Source: Paraburkholderia eburnea (GTDB lineage: Bacteria > Pseudomonadota > Gammaproteobacteria > Burkholderiales > Burkholderiaceae). From it: a stretch of DNA of 64,000 nucleotides. The notes under the pieces were generated by a model. It had not been told where the DNA came from. It did no database searches and worked only from the letters and a program-made list of their open reading frames with translations. The stretch covers positions 283,622-347,621 of the forward strand of contig NZ_PQGA01000004.1 of assembly GCF_002917095.1 (NCBI RefSeq), in the 5' to 3' direction. Numbering within the stretch: the first letter of the stretch is position 1; each line of letters starts with the position of its first letter. This document shows, one piece after another, positions 34,839 through 42,985 of this stretch. The translations under genes were made by a program, and so were the position numbers.

Positions 34839-36215
34839 ATGAAGCCCACCGACAGCCTGCGCGTGCGCCTGCTGCTCTGGCTCGTGCTGCCGATGACACT
34901 GTTCATCGCGGCGGCCGGGCTGATTACGCGCGGCAACGCGTGGCGCACCGCGAACCTGCTGCAGGACGATGCGCTGCTGTCGGCGGCGCGCGTGATGGCG
35001 GGCGACATCGGCTGGGAAGGCAACGCGCTGAGCGCGTCGATTTCACCGAGCGCAATCGAAATCCTGCGCACGCCGCACCGCGATCAGGTGTTCTTCCGCG
35101 TGCAGGAAATCGGCGGGCCGATCATCGCGGGCACCTCGGATTTTCCGCAGCGCATCCCGGCCACGTCGCCGCAATGGTTCGACGCGGAGGTCAACGGCAC
35201 GCCGATCCGCGCCGTCTCGCTGATCCGGCCGATGTACGACGCGGGTGCGACGCGCCGCGTGATCGTTTCGGTCGGGCGCACGCTGGGCGAGCGCGACGCC
35301 ATGGCGGGCGCGCTCTGGCGTCCGCAAATGTTCTATTTCGCGGGCATCGTCACGGCCGCGGTGATACTGGTGTGCGTCGGGCTGACGCTGGAGTTGCGCC
35401 CGCTCACGCGCCTCGCGCGCGGGCTGCCGCAGCGCGTGCGCACGTCCTCGCGCATGGCGTCGGTACGTATCGACGTGGAGCCGCTGCGCACCGAGCTGCG
35501 GCCCATCGTGAGCGCGTTCAATGCCTGCCTGGACCTGATCGAGCGGCAGACGGCCATGCAGCGCCGCTTTATCGCCGATGCCGCGCATCAGTTGCGCACG
35601 CCGCTCACGCTGCTCGGCACGCAGTTGCAATACGCGCGCCGCCAGCAGGACCCCGAGCGGCTGCACGAAACGCTGACGGCGATGCATCAGAGCAATCGCT
35701 CGCTCGTCGGGCTTACCAACCAGTTGCTCACGCTCGCGCAGGCGGAATCGGCGGATTACACGCAATTCGAAGGCGCGAGCGTGGACATGCGCGCGGTCGC
35801 GACCGGCGTGATCGAGCAACTCGCGCTGCTCGCGCAGCGCCGCCGCGTGGAATTGGTCGCCACGCTCGCGCCACGCGCCGAAGTCATCGGCAACGAGCAA
35901 CTGCTGTCGGTGCTGGTGTTCAATCTCGTCGATAACGCCATCCGCTATTCGCCCGAGGGCGGCACGGTGGCGGTGACGCTCAGGGCAGGCGACGACGCGC
36001 CGGTGCTCAGCGTGGCCGACGAAGGCGCGGGCATCGCCGACGCCTTGCGCGACAAAGTGTTCGAGCCGTTCTTCCGCGCTTCGACCTTGCCGGGCAGCGG
36101 CCTTGGCCTTGCGATCGTGCGGGAGATCGCGCGCGCGCACGGCGCGGAGGTCAAGCTCGAACACGGCGCGCAAGACCACGGAACCGTCGCCGTGGTGGAG
36201 TTTGCCGCGCGCTGA
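34839..36215 (+). CDS. tctE: TctE-like sensor histidine kinase
   Basis: A 458-residue kinase. There is an N-terminal membrane helix (LLLWLVLPMTLFIAAAGLI), a periplasmic TctE_N-type domain with FFRVQEIGGPIIAGTSDFP, a second helix near 165-185, and the H box RRFIADAAHQLRTPLTLLG. The ATPase domain has LVDNAIRYSPEGG, VADEGAGI and GSGLGLAIVREIA, all intact. It pairs with the TctD-like regulator to sense external citrate-like acids; the orphan binding protein two genes upstream could present the ligand. Confidence 0.9.
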   Translation: MKPTDSLRVRLLLWLVLPMTLFIAAAGLITRGNAWRTANLLQDDALLSAARVMAGDIGWEGNALSASISPSAIEILRTPHRDQVFFRVQEIGGPIIAGTSDFPQRIPATSPQWFDAEVNGTPIRAVSLIRPMYDAGATRRVIVSVGRTLGERDAMAGALWRPQMFYFAGIVTAAVILVCVGLTLELRPLTRLARGLPQRVRTSSRMASVRIDVEPLRTELRPIVSAFNACLDLIERQTAMQRRFIADAAHQLRTPLTLLGTQLQYARRQQDPERLHETLTAMHQSNRSLVGLTNQLLTLAQAESADYTQFEGASVDMRAVATGVIEQLALLAQRRRVELVATLAPRAEVIGNEQLLSVLVFNLVDNAIRYSPEGGTVAVTLRAGDDAPVLSVADEGAGIADALRDKVFEPFFRASTLPGSGLGLAIVREIARAHGAEVKLEHGAQDHGTVAVVEFAAR

Positions 36216-36352
36216 CGGCTTGCGCCGTTCCGGCGCATCCTTGAGCTTTCCCGACTGCCTTTCCGCCGCTTACCAACGCCCCCTGGACGCACGCGATCGA
36301 CATACGATGGCGCCAGACCATCTCCGATCCGATCGTTCTTCAGGGGCATCTC

Positions 36353-36967
36353 ATGACAATCAGCGTGGCCGCAAGCTCGAACGGCGGCTCCACCTCGTTC
36401 TACGCGCTCTGGGCGTCGAAGCAGAACCCCGACGACGCGGCGGCGTCAGGCGACACGCTGCAGACGTCCGACGATGGGTCATCGGGACTCGACAGCAATT
36501 CCAGCGCCGATCCGCTCGCGCAGGCCGTTGCGGCCGCATTGAATTCGCTCGGCACCGATAGCGATGGCGGCGACGGCCAGGACGATGAATTCGGCGATCT
36601 GGCGGACAACAACGCCACCGCCGCCGACAAGCTCGCCGCGCTCCAGCAGTTCCTGGGCTCGCTGTTTCAGGCGGCGGCGCAGCAAAGCGGCACGGTAAGC
36701 ACGGCAGGCGGAAGCGATGCGGCTTATAGCGGCGATCTGGCTTCGGCGGTGTCGGGGCTCGCGCAATCGGCCACATCGCTGGACGGCGCGAATAGCGATC
36801 TGGCCGCAAGCTACGAGAACCTGCTCGCGGCGCTGGGTGTCAGCTCGGACGATCCGCTGGACGCCTCCGCCATGGACCTCCAGCAATTCCTCTCGACGCT
36901 CGCTGGCAATCTGCAGGCGCGGGGCGCGTCGTCCGCAAGCGGGCTGTTCATCGATATTTCGGCTTGA
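36353..36967 (+). CDS. Acidic Ser/Ala-rich hypothetical protein
   Basis: A 204-residue protein, MTISVAASSNGGSTSFYALW, very rich in Ser, Ala, Asp and Gly. A central acidic stretch, DSDGGDGQDDEFGDLADNN, is Asp-rich like a calcium-binding loop but is not a canonical EF-hand. The C-terminal half has repeated LAALGVSSDDPL-like helices and LQQFLSTLAGNLQARG. There is no signal peptide or membrane segment. The composition resembles secreted or surface-associated hypotheticals in Burkholderia, but no function is recognised. A clean start, a following hairpin and codon pattern support a real gene. Confidence 0.7.
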   Translation: MTISVAASSNGGSTSFYALWASKQNPDDAAASGDTLQTSDDGSSGLDSNSSADPLAQAVAAALNSLGTDSDGGDGQDDEFGDLADNNATAADKLAALQQFLGSLFQAAAQQSGTVSTAGGSDAAYSGDLASAVSGLAQSATSLDGANSDLAASYENLLAALGVSSDDPLDASAMDLQQFLSTLAGNLQARGASSASGLFIDISA

Positions 36968-36973
36968 TTCCGG

Positions 36974-36994
36974 CGGGGGCGAAACACGCCCCCG
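36974..36994 (+). terminator. GC hairpin after the hypothetical gene
   Basis: CGGGGGCG-AAACA-CGCCCCCG begins 6 bases after the stop codon; no long T run follows. Confidence 0.55.
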
Positions 36995-37020
36995 TCTCAC
37001 GAGGTCTCGGTGGTACCTGT

Positions 37021-37053
37021 CGCGCCGGGCGGTTTCGCCGGCGCGCTTTTTTT
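37021..37053 (+). terminator. Rho-independent terminator
   Basis: CGCGCCGG ... CCGGCGCG stem with a short TTT loop region, followed by CTTTTTTT. It lies between the convergent hypothetical and response-regulator genes. Confidence 0.85.
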
Positions 37054-37066
37054 GCAGCCTGCGCTT

Positions 37067-37804
37067 TTAGCCCGGCATGTCCACCAGCGAATCCGGTACC
37101 CGCCCCGGATCGGGCACGAACACATAGCCTTTGCCGCGCACCGTATGGATGTAGCGCGGGGCCGTCGGATCGTCCTCGACCACCCGGCGCAGCCGCCAGA
37201 TCGGCACGTCGAGGCTGCGCTCGCGGAATTCGCGCACATCGCGATGCACGATGTCGTGAATCAGCGTGCGCGTGAGCACCTTGTACGGGTGCGTGGCGAA
37301 GATCTTGAGCAAGGCGAATTCGCTTTCGCGCAGCGGGATCAGCGTCTGATCGCGCGAGAGCGTGCGCATCGTGAAATCGAGTTCGAACGGGCCGAACTGA
37401 TAACGCGTGCGCACTTCGGGCGCGCTCGCCATCGACGGGCCGCGCCGGCGCAGGATGTTCTGGATGCGCACCAGCAGTTCCTGCGGATCGAAGGGTTTGG
37501 GCAAATAGTCGTCCGCGCCGAGCGTCAGGCCGCGGATGCGGTCGGTCACGCTGCCGCGCGCGCTCACGAAGATCACGGGAATATCGTCGCCGGCCGCGCG
37601 CAACGCGGTAATGGCTTCAAGACCGTCGGTCTGCGGCATCATGATGTCCAGCACGACGATCGACGGCCGTTCGCGTTCGAGGCGGCGCAGCAGATGCTTG
37701 CCGTCGTGCAGGACCGCCGTATCGAATTGATGCGAGCGCAGGAAACGGCTCAGCAGATCGCGCACGACGGGATCGTCGTCGACGATAAGGACACAGGGCT
37801 TCAT
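37067..37804 (-). CDS. Orphan OmpR-family response regulator
   Basis: A 245-residue regulator. The receiver domain has VLIVDDDPVVRDLL, phospho-acceptor D53 in IVVLDIMMPQTDG, and Lys in DYLPKPFDP. The winged-helix domain has LIPLRESEFALLKIFATHP, DVPIWRLRRVVEDDP, and IHTVRGKGYVFVPDPG. All signalling residues are intact. No histidine kinase is next to it, although an orphan kinase exists at 22526-23920. Sequence style is that of OmpR-type regulators in Burkholderia that respond to envelope or nutrient cues; targets cannot be read. Confidence 0.9.
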   Translation of the reverse strand: MKPCVLIVDDDPVVRDLLSRFLRSHQFDTAVLHDGKHLLRRLERERPSIVVLDIMMPQTDGLEAITALRAAGDDIPVIFVSARGSVTDRIRGLTLGADDYLPKPFDPQELLVRIQNILRRRGPSMASAPEVRTRYQFGPFELDFTMRTLSRDQTLIPLRESEFALLKIFATHPYKVLTRTLIHDIVHRDVREFRERSLDVPIWRLRRVVEDDPTAPRYIHTVRGKGYVFVPDPGRVPDSLVDMPG

Positions 37805-37880
37805 GTGCGAATTTTATAGCAGCGTCCGTGCCTGCATGAGGCCTGTTTCCTTACCCTTTCTTTCCTTGCGCGCGCAACCT

Positions 37881-38009
37881 TCAGCCGCAAAACGTCAGGC
37901 CGGACAGCAACGCCAGCAGCGCGGCGGGCGTGAGCCAGCCCGCGAACGCCACGGCGCTCGACATGATCAGTAATGCCGCGACCGTCGCGGCGATCCACGC
38001 GGATTTCAT
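37881..38009 (-). CDS. Small membrane protein, 42 residues
   Basis: Starts MKSAWIAATVAALLIMSSAV, has a central AFAGWLTP, and ends LLALLSGLTFCG: two hydrophobic segments split by a Pro-Gly turn, with a Cys near the end. Its ATG is 7 bases after the stop of the MFS gene, so it is probably co-translated with it. Very short membrane proteins next to transporters can act as accessory subunits. The evidence is the hydrophobic pattern and spacing only. Confidence 0.55.
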   Translation of the reverse strand: MKSAWIAATVAALLIMSSAVAFAGWLTPAALLALLSGLTFCG

Positions 38010-38016
38010 ACAGGCT

Positions 38017-39246
38017 TCATGCGGGCTGCGCCGCGCCGGCATGAAGGCGCACGACGCGCCGGTCGTCGATCGGCAGATGCAGCAGGCCGGACAGCACGCC
38101 GAGCCAGATCGACCCGTGCCACAGCCATGCATAGGAATGCGTAGCATCGAACACCACGCTGCCGAGCCACACGCCAAAGAAGCTGCCAAGCTGATGCCCG
38201 AAGAACACGAAGCCGAACAGCGTGGCGATATACCGCACGCCGAACACCTGCGAAACGATGCCGTTCGTGAGCGGCACGGTTCCCAGCCACGTCAGCCCCA
38301 TCACGAAGGCGAACACATAGAGGTTCGCGAGCGTGAGCGGCAGGGCGATAAACAGCGCCATTGCAGCGGCGCGCGTGAAGTAGATGCCCGAGAGCAGATA
38401 TTTGCGGCGCAGGAAGCCGCCCGCGTAACCGCACAGGAACATACCCGCCGTGTTGGCCAGCGCGATGATGGCAAGCGCCATGCTCGCCTCGCGCGCGCCC
38501 ATGCCGCGATCGAGCAGATACGCAGGCAGATGCGCGCCGATAAAGGCCAACTGGAAGCCGCACGCGAAGAAGCCCAGGTTCAGCAGCCAGAAGCCGCGAT
38601 GCGCGAGCGCTTCCTTCAGGGCGGCGCGCATCGTGCCGCCTGCAAGATGCTGCGCGCCGCTGCTTGCGGGCCGGTCGCGCAGGCAGGCCGCAAGCGGCGC
38701 GCTGACGAGCATCACGACCGCCAGCACGCCGATGGCCGACGCCCAGCCGATCGAGCCGATCATCCCTTGCGCGAGCGGCACCATCCAGAACTGGCCCAGC
38801 CCGCCGATGGTGCCCGCCACGCCCAGTGCCCAGCCGCGTTTGTCGGCGGGAAAGAGGCGCGAAAGCGCGCCATAGACAGCGCCGAACGCCGTGCCCGAAA
38901 GCGCGATGCCGATCAGCACGCCCACGCCGAAGGTGTAGATGCCGACCGACTCCGCGTGCGCCATCACGGCCAGGCCGAGCGCATAGAGGAGCGCGCCCGC
39001 GAAGATCACGCGCGCCGAGCCATAGCGATCCGCGATCATGCCAGTGAGCGGCTGCGCGAAGCCCCACAGCAGGTTCTGCAAGGCGAGCGCCAGGCCGAAG
39101 GTCTCGCGCGGCCAGCCCCGCTCCAGCGTCACCGGCAGGAGGAACAAGCCCTGCACGTTGCGCACGCCAAGCGCCGCGCCCATCACGACGCCGCCCGCCA
39201 CGACCAGCAGCCAGCGCTGCCGCCATGCCTCTTCCGGTCCCCTCAT
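38017..39246 (-). CDS. MFS transporter (oxalate/monocarboxylate-like)
   Basis: A 409-residue major-facilitator protein opening RQRWLLVVAGGVVMGAALGVRNVQGLFLLPVTLERGW, typical of the oxalate:formate/monocarboxylate (MCT-like) branch. ADRYGSARVIFAGALLYALGL and GGFLRRKYLLSGIYF are the cytoplasmic loop signatures. Twelve helices are expected. The ATG at 39246 has GAGGAGACC upstream and was preferred to an ATG 34 codons earlier. Its neighbours are a 42-residue membrane peptide downstream and a LysR regulator upstream on the same strand; LysR control is plausible. Confidence 0.9.
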   Translation of the reverse strand: MRGPEEAWRQRWLLVVAGGVVMGAALGVRNVQGLFLLPVTLERGWPRETFGLALALQNLLWGFAQPLTGMIADRYGSARVIFAGALLYALGLAVMAHAESVGIYTFGVGVLIGIALSGTAFGAVYGALSRLFPADKRGWALGVAGTIGGLGQFWMVPLAQGMIGSIGWASAIGVLAVVMLVSAPLAACLRDRPASSGAQHLAGGTMRAALKEALAHRGFWLLNLGFFACGFQLAFIGAHLPAYLLDRGMGAREASMALAIIALANTAGMFLCGYAGGFLRRKYLLSGIYFTRAAAMALFIALPLTLANLYVFAFVMGLTWLGTVPLTNGIVSQVFGVRYIATLFGFVFFGHQLGSFFGVWLGSVVFDATHSYAWLWHGSIWLGVLSGLLHLPIDDRRVVRLHAGAAQPA

Positions 39247-39381
39247 CGCGGTCTCCTCGACGCTCGTGGCGACACGTCCGGCCGCCGTGTACGCAGTAAA
39301 GCGCGCGCGAGGCGAAGTGCTCAAGTGAGTTTTTGGCGGCCTTCGCATGATTTGGGCGCATACGATGAACCGTATGCCGCC

Positions 39382-40302
39382 TCAGGCGGTGCGCGCCTCG
39401 TCCAGAACCCATTCGACCACGGCGGTCACGTCGGCGCGCGGCGCGGCGTCGGCCTGATGGAGCCAGTAGGCATAGCCAGTCGGCTCGGCTGGCCGCGTTT
39501 CGCCCGGCTCGCGAATCGCCACGAGCCGCCCGTCAGCCAGCATCGGCCCGACCAGCGCGAGGCGGCCAAGCGCGATGCCGCGCCCCGCGAGCGCGGCCTG
39601 GATCACCTGATCGTAGCGGTTAAAGCGCAGCACGCCGCGCGCGGGCTGGCCTTCCAGGCCGAACGCGCCCAGATGGTCGGGCCAGCGCAGCATCGGGCGG
39701 CGCGGGCCATCGAATTCGAGCAACACGTGGCGCGCGAGCGTGGCCGCGTCGAGCGTCGCCACGCCGAGGGACGGGTGCGCCACCGGCGTCACGTATTCCT
39801 CGTAGAGCCGGTGCGCCGTGGCGAACGCGCCGGGCGAGGCGTTCGCGGGTGCATAACGCAGAGCGAGATCGATGCCTTCGGCGCGCAGGTCGAGCACCTT
39901 GTCGGTGGCGGCCACGCGCAGGTCGATCCCGGGATGGCGCTCCTGCAGCGCGCCCAGACGCGGCAGCAGCCAGAGTCCGGCCACGCCCAGGCTCGCCGTG
40001 ATCGTCACGGGCTGGCGCACGCGCGGCTGCATGAGCGCATCGACGACGTTCTGAAGCTGCGCGACCGCGCCCTCGGCGGCGCGAAAGAGGCGCTCGCCTT
40101 CGGGCGTGAACGTAATCGAGCGGTAGCCGCGATTGAGCAGGCGCACGCCCAATTGCGTTTCGAGCGCATTGACCTGGCGGCTCACGGCGGACTGCGTAAG
40201 GCACAGATCCTCGGCGGCGAGCGTGATGCTCATGCGCCGCCCCACGGCGACGAAGCCCCGGATGAAATCGAGCGACGGCAGTTTGACGAGCGGAATTGAC
40301 AT
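39382..40302 (-). CDS. LysR-family regulator (GcvA-like)
   Basis: A 306-residue LysR protein. N-terminal HTH LDFIRGFVAVGRRMSITLAAEDLCLTQSAVSRQVNALETQLGVRLLNRG is complete, followed by the linker helix and effector domain with VTITASLGVAGLWLLPRLGALQERHPGI and LDLRAEGIDLALRYAP. The latter block matches the GcvA-like branch. It could control the adjacent MFS gene or the divergent alpha/beta hydrolase 94 bases away; the shared spacer favours autoregulation plus the divergent gene, as is usual for LysR proteins. Confidence 0.92.
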   Translation of the reverse strand: MSIPLVKLPSLDFIRGFVAVGRRMSITLAAEDLCLTQSAVSRQVNALETQLGVRLLNRGYRSITFTPEGERLFRAAEGAVAQLQNVVDALMQPRVRQPVTITASLGVAGLWLLPRLGALQERHPGIDLRVAATDKVLDLRAEGIDLALRYAPANASPGAFATAHRLYEEYVTPVAHPSLGVATLDAATLARHVLLEFDGPRRPMLRWPDHLGAFGLEGQPARGVLRFNRYDQVIQAALAGRGIALGRLALVGPMLADGRLVAIREPGETRPAEPTGYAYWLHQADAAPRADVTAVVEWVLDEARTA

Positions 40303-40396
40303 GCGTGGACCTCATGCGAACGATGCACGAAGATTGATTGAGCGCGGCGTGCGGGTCAAGTTCAATGGGGGGAAGCGTCACCCTTCACGCACTCAT

Positions 40397-41392
40397 ATGA
40401 ACGATCCGCAGACCATCGCACCGCCGCCCGCACCGCTCACGCTGCACGCCGCCGACGGCTTCCGGCTCGGCGGCGTCGTCTGGCGGCATCGCACACATGC
40501 CGTCGATGGCGCGCCGCGCCCGCTTGCGATCGTCAATGCCGCGACTTCCGTGCGTTGCCGCTACTACTTTCGCTTCGCCGGCTGGCTGCATCGGCAGGGC
40601 TGGGATGTCGTCGTGTACGACTATCGCGGTATCGGCGAATCGCGGCCCGAGCGGCTGGCCGGACTCTACGCCACCTGGCTCGACTGGGGCGAGCGCGATT
40701 TCGAAGCCGTGCTGCGCCACGCGCGCGAGGCATTCGCCGGTCAACCGATCGATGTGGTAGCGCATAGCATCGGCGGCTTCGTGACGGGGCTTGCGCCCTC
40801 GGGTGCGCTGATTCGCCGGGTGTTCACGGTCGGCGCGCAGTACGCGCACTGGCGCGATTACGCCCCGCGCAGCCGCCTGCCCATGCTGCTCAAGTGGCAT
40901 GCGGTCATGCCCGCGCTTGCAACGCTCTGCGGCTACGTTCCGGCGAAGCGGCTGGGATGGATGGAGGACACGCCGCGCGGCGTCGCGTTGGCCTGGAGCC
41001 GCAGCCGCGCGCGCTTCGAGGACACTTACGTGCGGGCGCCCATCGCGCGGTCGGCTGAAGAACGCGCGGCGCTCGTTAAGCGCCTGGCGAACTGCGCCGC
41101 GCCGATCCTCGCCGTAAGCGTTACCGACGATCCGTTCGGCACCATTCCCGCCATCGAGCGTCTGCTCGGCTACTTCGCGGGCGCGCCGCGCACGCATCTG
41201 CGCATCGCGCCCGCGCAGATCGGCGTGGAGGAGATCGGCCATTTCGCGTTTTTCCATAGCCGCTTCGAGACGCGACTGTGGCCGCTTGCACTGCGCTGGC
41301 TGCGAACGGGCTCGCTCGGGCCGCAAACGCCCGGTATCGTGATCTCCGCGCGCAATATCAATGTCGATGCCCCCGAACACGCCGCCCAATAA
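40397..41392 (+). CDS. Alpha/beta hydrolase, lysophospholipase-like
   Basis: A 331-residue cytoplasmic hydrolase. DVVVYDYRGIGESRP is the oxyanion-side block, and the nucleophile Ser is in VVAHSIGGFVTGLAP. Asp candidates lie in SVTDDPFGT and the His is in EEIGHFAFFHSRFE. The family resembles predicted alpha/beta hydrolases near YheT, not classical esterases. Start at 40397 is weakly supported by a ribosome site. It is divergent from the LysR gene, which may regulate it. The substrate is unknown. Confidence 0.86.
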   Translation: MNDPQTIAPPPAPLTLHAADGFRLGGVVWRHRTHAVDGAPRPLAIVNAATSVRCRYYFRFAGWLHRQGWDVVVYDYRGIGESRPERLAGLYATWLDWGERDFEAVLRHAREAFAGQPIDVVAHSIGGFVTGLAPSGALIRRVFTVGAQYAHWRDYAPRSRLPMLLKWHAVMPALATLCGYVPAKRLGWMEDTPRGVALAWSRSRARFEDTYVRAPIARSAEERAALVKRLANCAAPILAVSVTDDPFGTIPAIERLLGYFAGAPRTHLRIAPAQIGVEEIGHFAFFHSRFETRLWPLALRWLRTGSLGPQTPGIVISARNINVDAPEHAAQ

Positions 41393-41412
41393 AATAGATC
41401 GACCGTTCTTTT
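41393..41412. promoter_or_regulatory. Second AATAG-N6-CGTTCT site
   Basis: AATAGATCGACCGTTCTTTT shares AATAG-N6-CGTTCT with the palindrome at 16721-16740, although this copy is less symmetric. It lies 50 bases before the epoxide-hydrolase-like gene, at the same distance as the first copy from its gene. Confidence 0.4.
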
Positions 41413-41463
41413 TCAGGGAAATTCTGCTATCGTGCGTGAGCCGCGATCCTCCCAGGAGCTTTC

Positions 41464-42456
41464 ATGAGCGCATCTTTCGCCCACCGTTACGCGTACGCCA
41501 ACGGTATCCGCATGCACTACGTCGAGCACGGCGAAGGCCCGCTCGTGCTGCTCTGCCACGGCTGGCCCGAGTCGTGGTACTCGTGGCGCCACCAGATCGA
41601 AGCCATCGCGGCCGCGGGCTTTCGCGTGGTCGCGCCCGACCAGCGCGGCTATGGCGACACCGAAGTGCCGCTCGACACCGCCTCGTACGACATCCTCAAT
41701 CTCACGGGCGATCTGGTCGGCCTCGTGCATGCACTCGGCGAAAAGCGCGCGATCCTCGCCGGGCACGACTGGGGTTCCATCGTCGCGGCTACGTCCGCGT
41801 TGCTGCGCCCCGATATGTTCCGCGCGCTAGCCTTGCTGAGCGTGCCGTATCTGCCGCGCTCGCGCGTGCGTCCGGCCGCGTATTTCCAGACCCATACGCT
41901 GGAAAAGCATTTCTATCAGGACTATTTCCAGCCGCCGGGCCGCGTCGAGCGCGAACTCGAAGAAGACATCCGTCAATCGCTGCTCGGCATCTACTACACG
42001 GCGGGCGGCGAAAGCCGGCGTCATCCGGAACATCGGCGCAAGGGTTTTATCGGCTTCGAAAAGAACCAGCGTTTCGTCGACAGCCTCGCGTATCCCGACA
42101 CGCTGCCGGGCTGGCTGTCCGCCGCCGATCTCGACACCTTCGCCGCGCAGTTCGCCAAAAGCGGCTTTCGCGGTTCGATCGACTGGTACCGCAATCTCGA
42201 CCGCAACTGGGCGCTCACGCCCTTTCTCGACGGCGCGCGCATCCAGCAGCCCACGCTGTTCGTCGCGGGCGAGCAGGACGGCGTCATTCACATGATGGCG
42301 AAGGCTTACGAGCAGTTGCAGGACCAGGTGCCGCGTCTCACGAAGAAGGTCTTGCTGCCCGAGGCCGGGCACTGGATCCAGCAGGAACGCCCCGAGGAAG
42401 TCAATGCGCTGCTGCTGGAATTCCTGCGCGATCCCGCGGTGCGCGAGGCGCGCTGA
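41464..42456 (+). CDS. Epoxide-hydrolase-like alpha/beta hydrolase
   Basis: A 330-residue hydrolase of the soluble epoxide hydrolase/haloalkane dehalogenase branch. LVLLCHGWPESWYSWRHQ contains the HGWP oxyanion motif, and the nucleophile is Asp in LAGHDWGSIVA. The acid and the catalytic His are near the end: FVAGEQDG and PEAGHWIQQERPEEVN. A cap domain lies between the strands (residues about 140-215) with Tyr residues that could protonate an epoxide. Ribosome site AGGAGC precedes the ATG. A strong terminator follows. The physiological substrate is unknown. Confidence 0.9.
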   Translation: MSASFAHRYAYANGIRMHYVEHGEGPLVLLCHGWPESWYSWRHQIEAIAAAGFRVVAPDQRGYGDTEVPLDTASYDILNLTGDLVGLVHALGEKRAILAGHDWGSIVAATSALLRPDMFRALALLSVPYLPRSRVRPAAYFQTHTLEKHFYQDYFQPPGRVERELEEDIRQSLLGIYYTAGGESRRHPEHRRKGFIGFEKNQRFVDSLAYPDTLPGWLSAADLDTFAAQFAKSGFRGSIDWYRNLDRNWALTPFLDGARIQQPTLFVAGEQDGVIHMMAKAYEQLQDQVPRLTKKVLLPEAGHWIQQERPEEVNALLLEFLRDPAVREAR

Positions 42457-42985
42457 AGCCTGCGCAAAGAGCGAGACCACGACAGCCACGAGGGGACGTT
42501 CGCGTCCCCTTTTTCATTGCAACACTCCGCAATAAGGAAGCGCCAAGCTTGACGTGCGAGCGCCACCACACGCAGTTCGCATGACGAAACCGTTACGCCT
42601 CACTCATTTATTTCGGATGCCGAATTATTAAAATAACCATTCGCTTTATCGTTTTTCTACTTCCCATCGCAAACATTAATCATGCAAATGCAATAAAACC
42701 GGATTGCGAGCTAACCGTATGCCCCTTGAGATGCTTGCCTGACAAAGCGCTGCACTGAATCGACTGCCAATGCGTAATTAACGTTTATTAACAATGCAAT
42801 GTAAATAAACGGTGAGCAATCATCTGTCAGACTTGATAAGAGTCATATAAACTCCGACCAAACTCCGAATGTTGGCGCACCCGCGATCAAGGCGGGAAAA
42901 GCGGAATCGCCAATATCATCCGACGACGGCTGGCTGCGCACGAATTGGGGAGCAGCCGTCACGAAAAGACAAAGGGCCGTTTGCG
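42457..42985. promoter_or_regulatory. AT-rich control region of the cellulose operon
   Basis: About 530 bases. After the hydrolase terminator, 42590-42860 is strikingly AT-rich for this genome, with TTAACGTTTATTAACAATG and ATGTAAATAAACGG tracts typical of curved DNA that H-NS or IHF bind. A possible promoter, CTGTCA (42827-42832) with TATAAA 16 bases later, lies near the end, followed by the tandem AAACTCCGACC/AAACTCCGAAT (42849-42869). The transcript would carry a leader of about 130 bases. No gene is supported. Confidence 0.6.
42491..42514 (+). terminator. Rho-independent terminator after the hydrolase gene
   Basis: AGGGGACG-TTCG-CGTCCCCT followed by TTTT. The UUCG tetraloop makes it very stable. 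It isolates the cellulose operon from upstream transcription. Confidence 0.9.

Noticed and set aside
36560..36615. EF-hand in the acidic hypothetical protein
   Set aside because: The Asp-rich stretch lacks the spacing of a canonical 12-residue loop and flanking helices.
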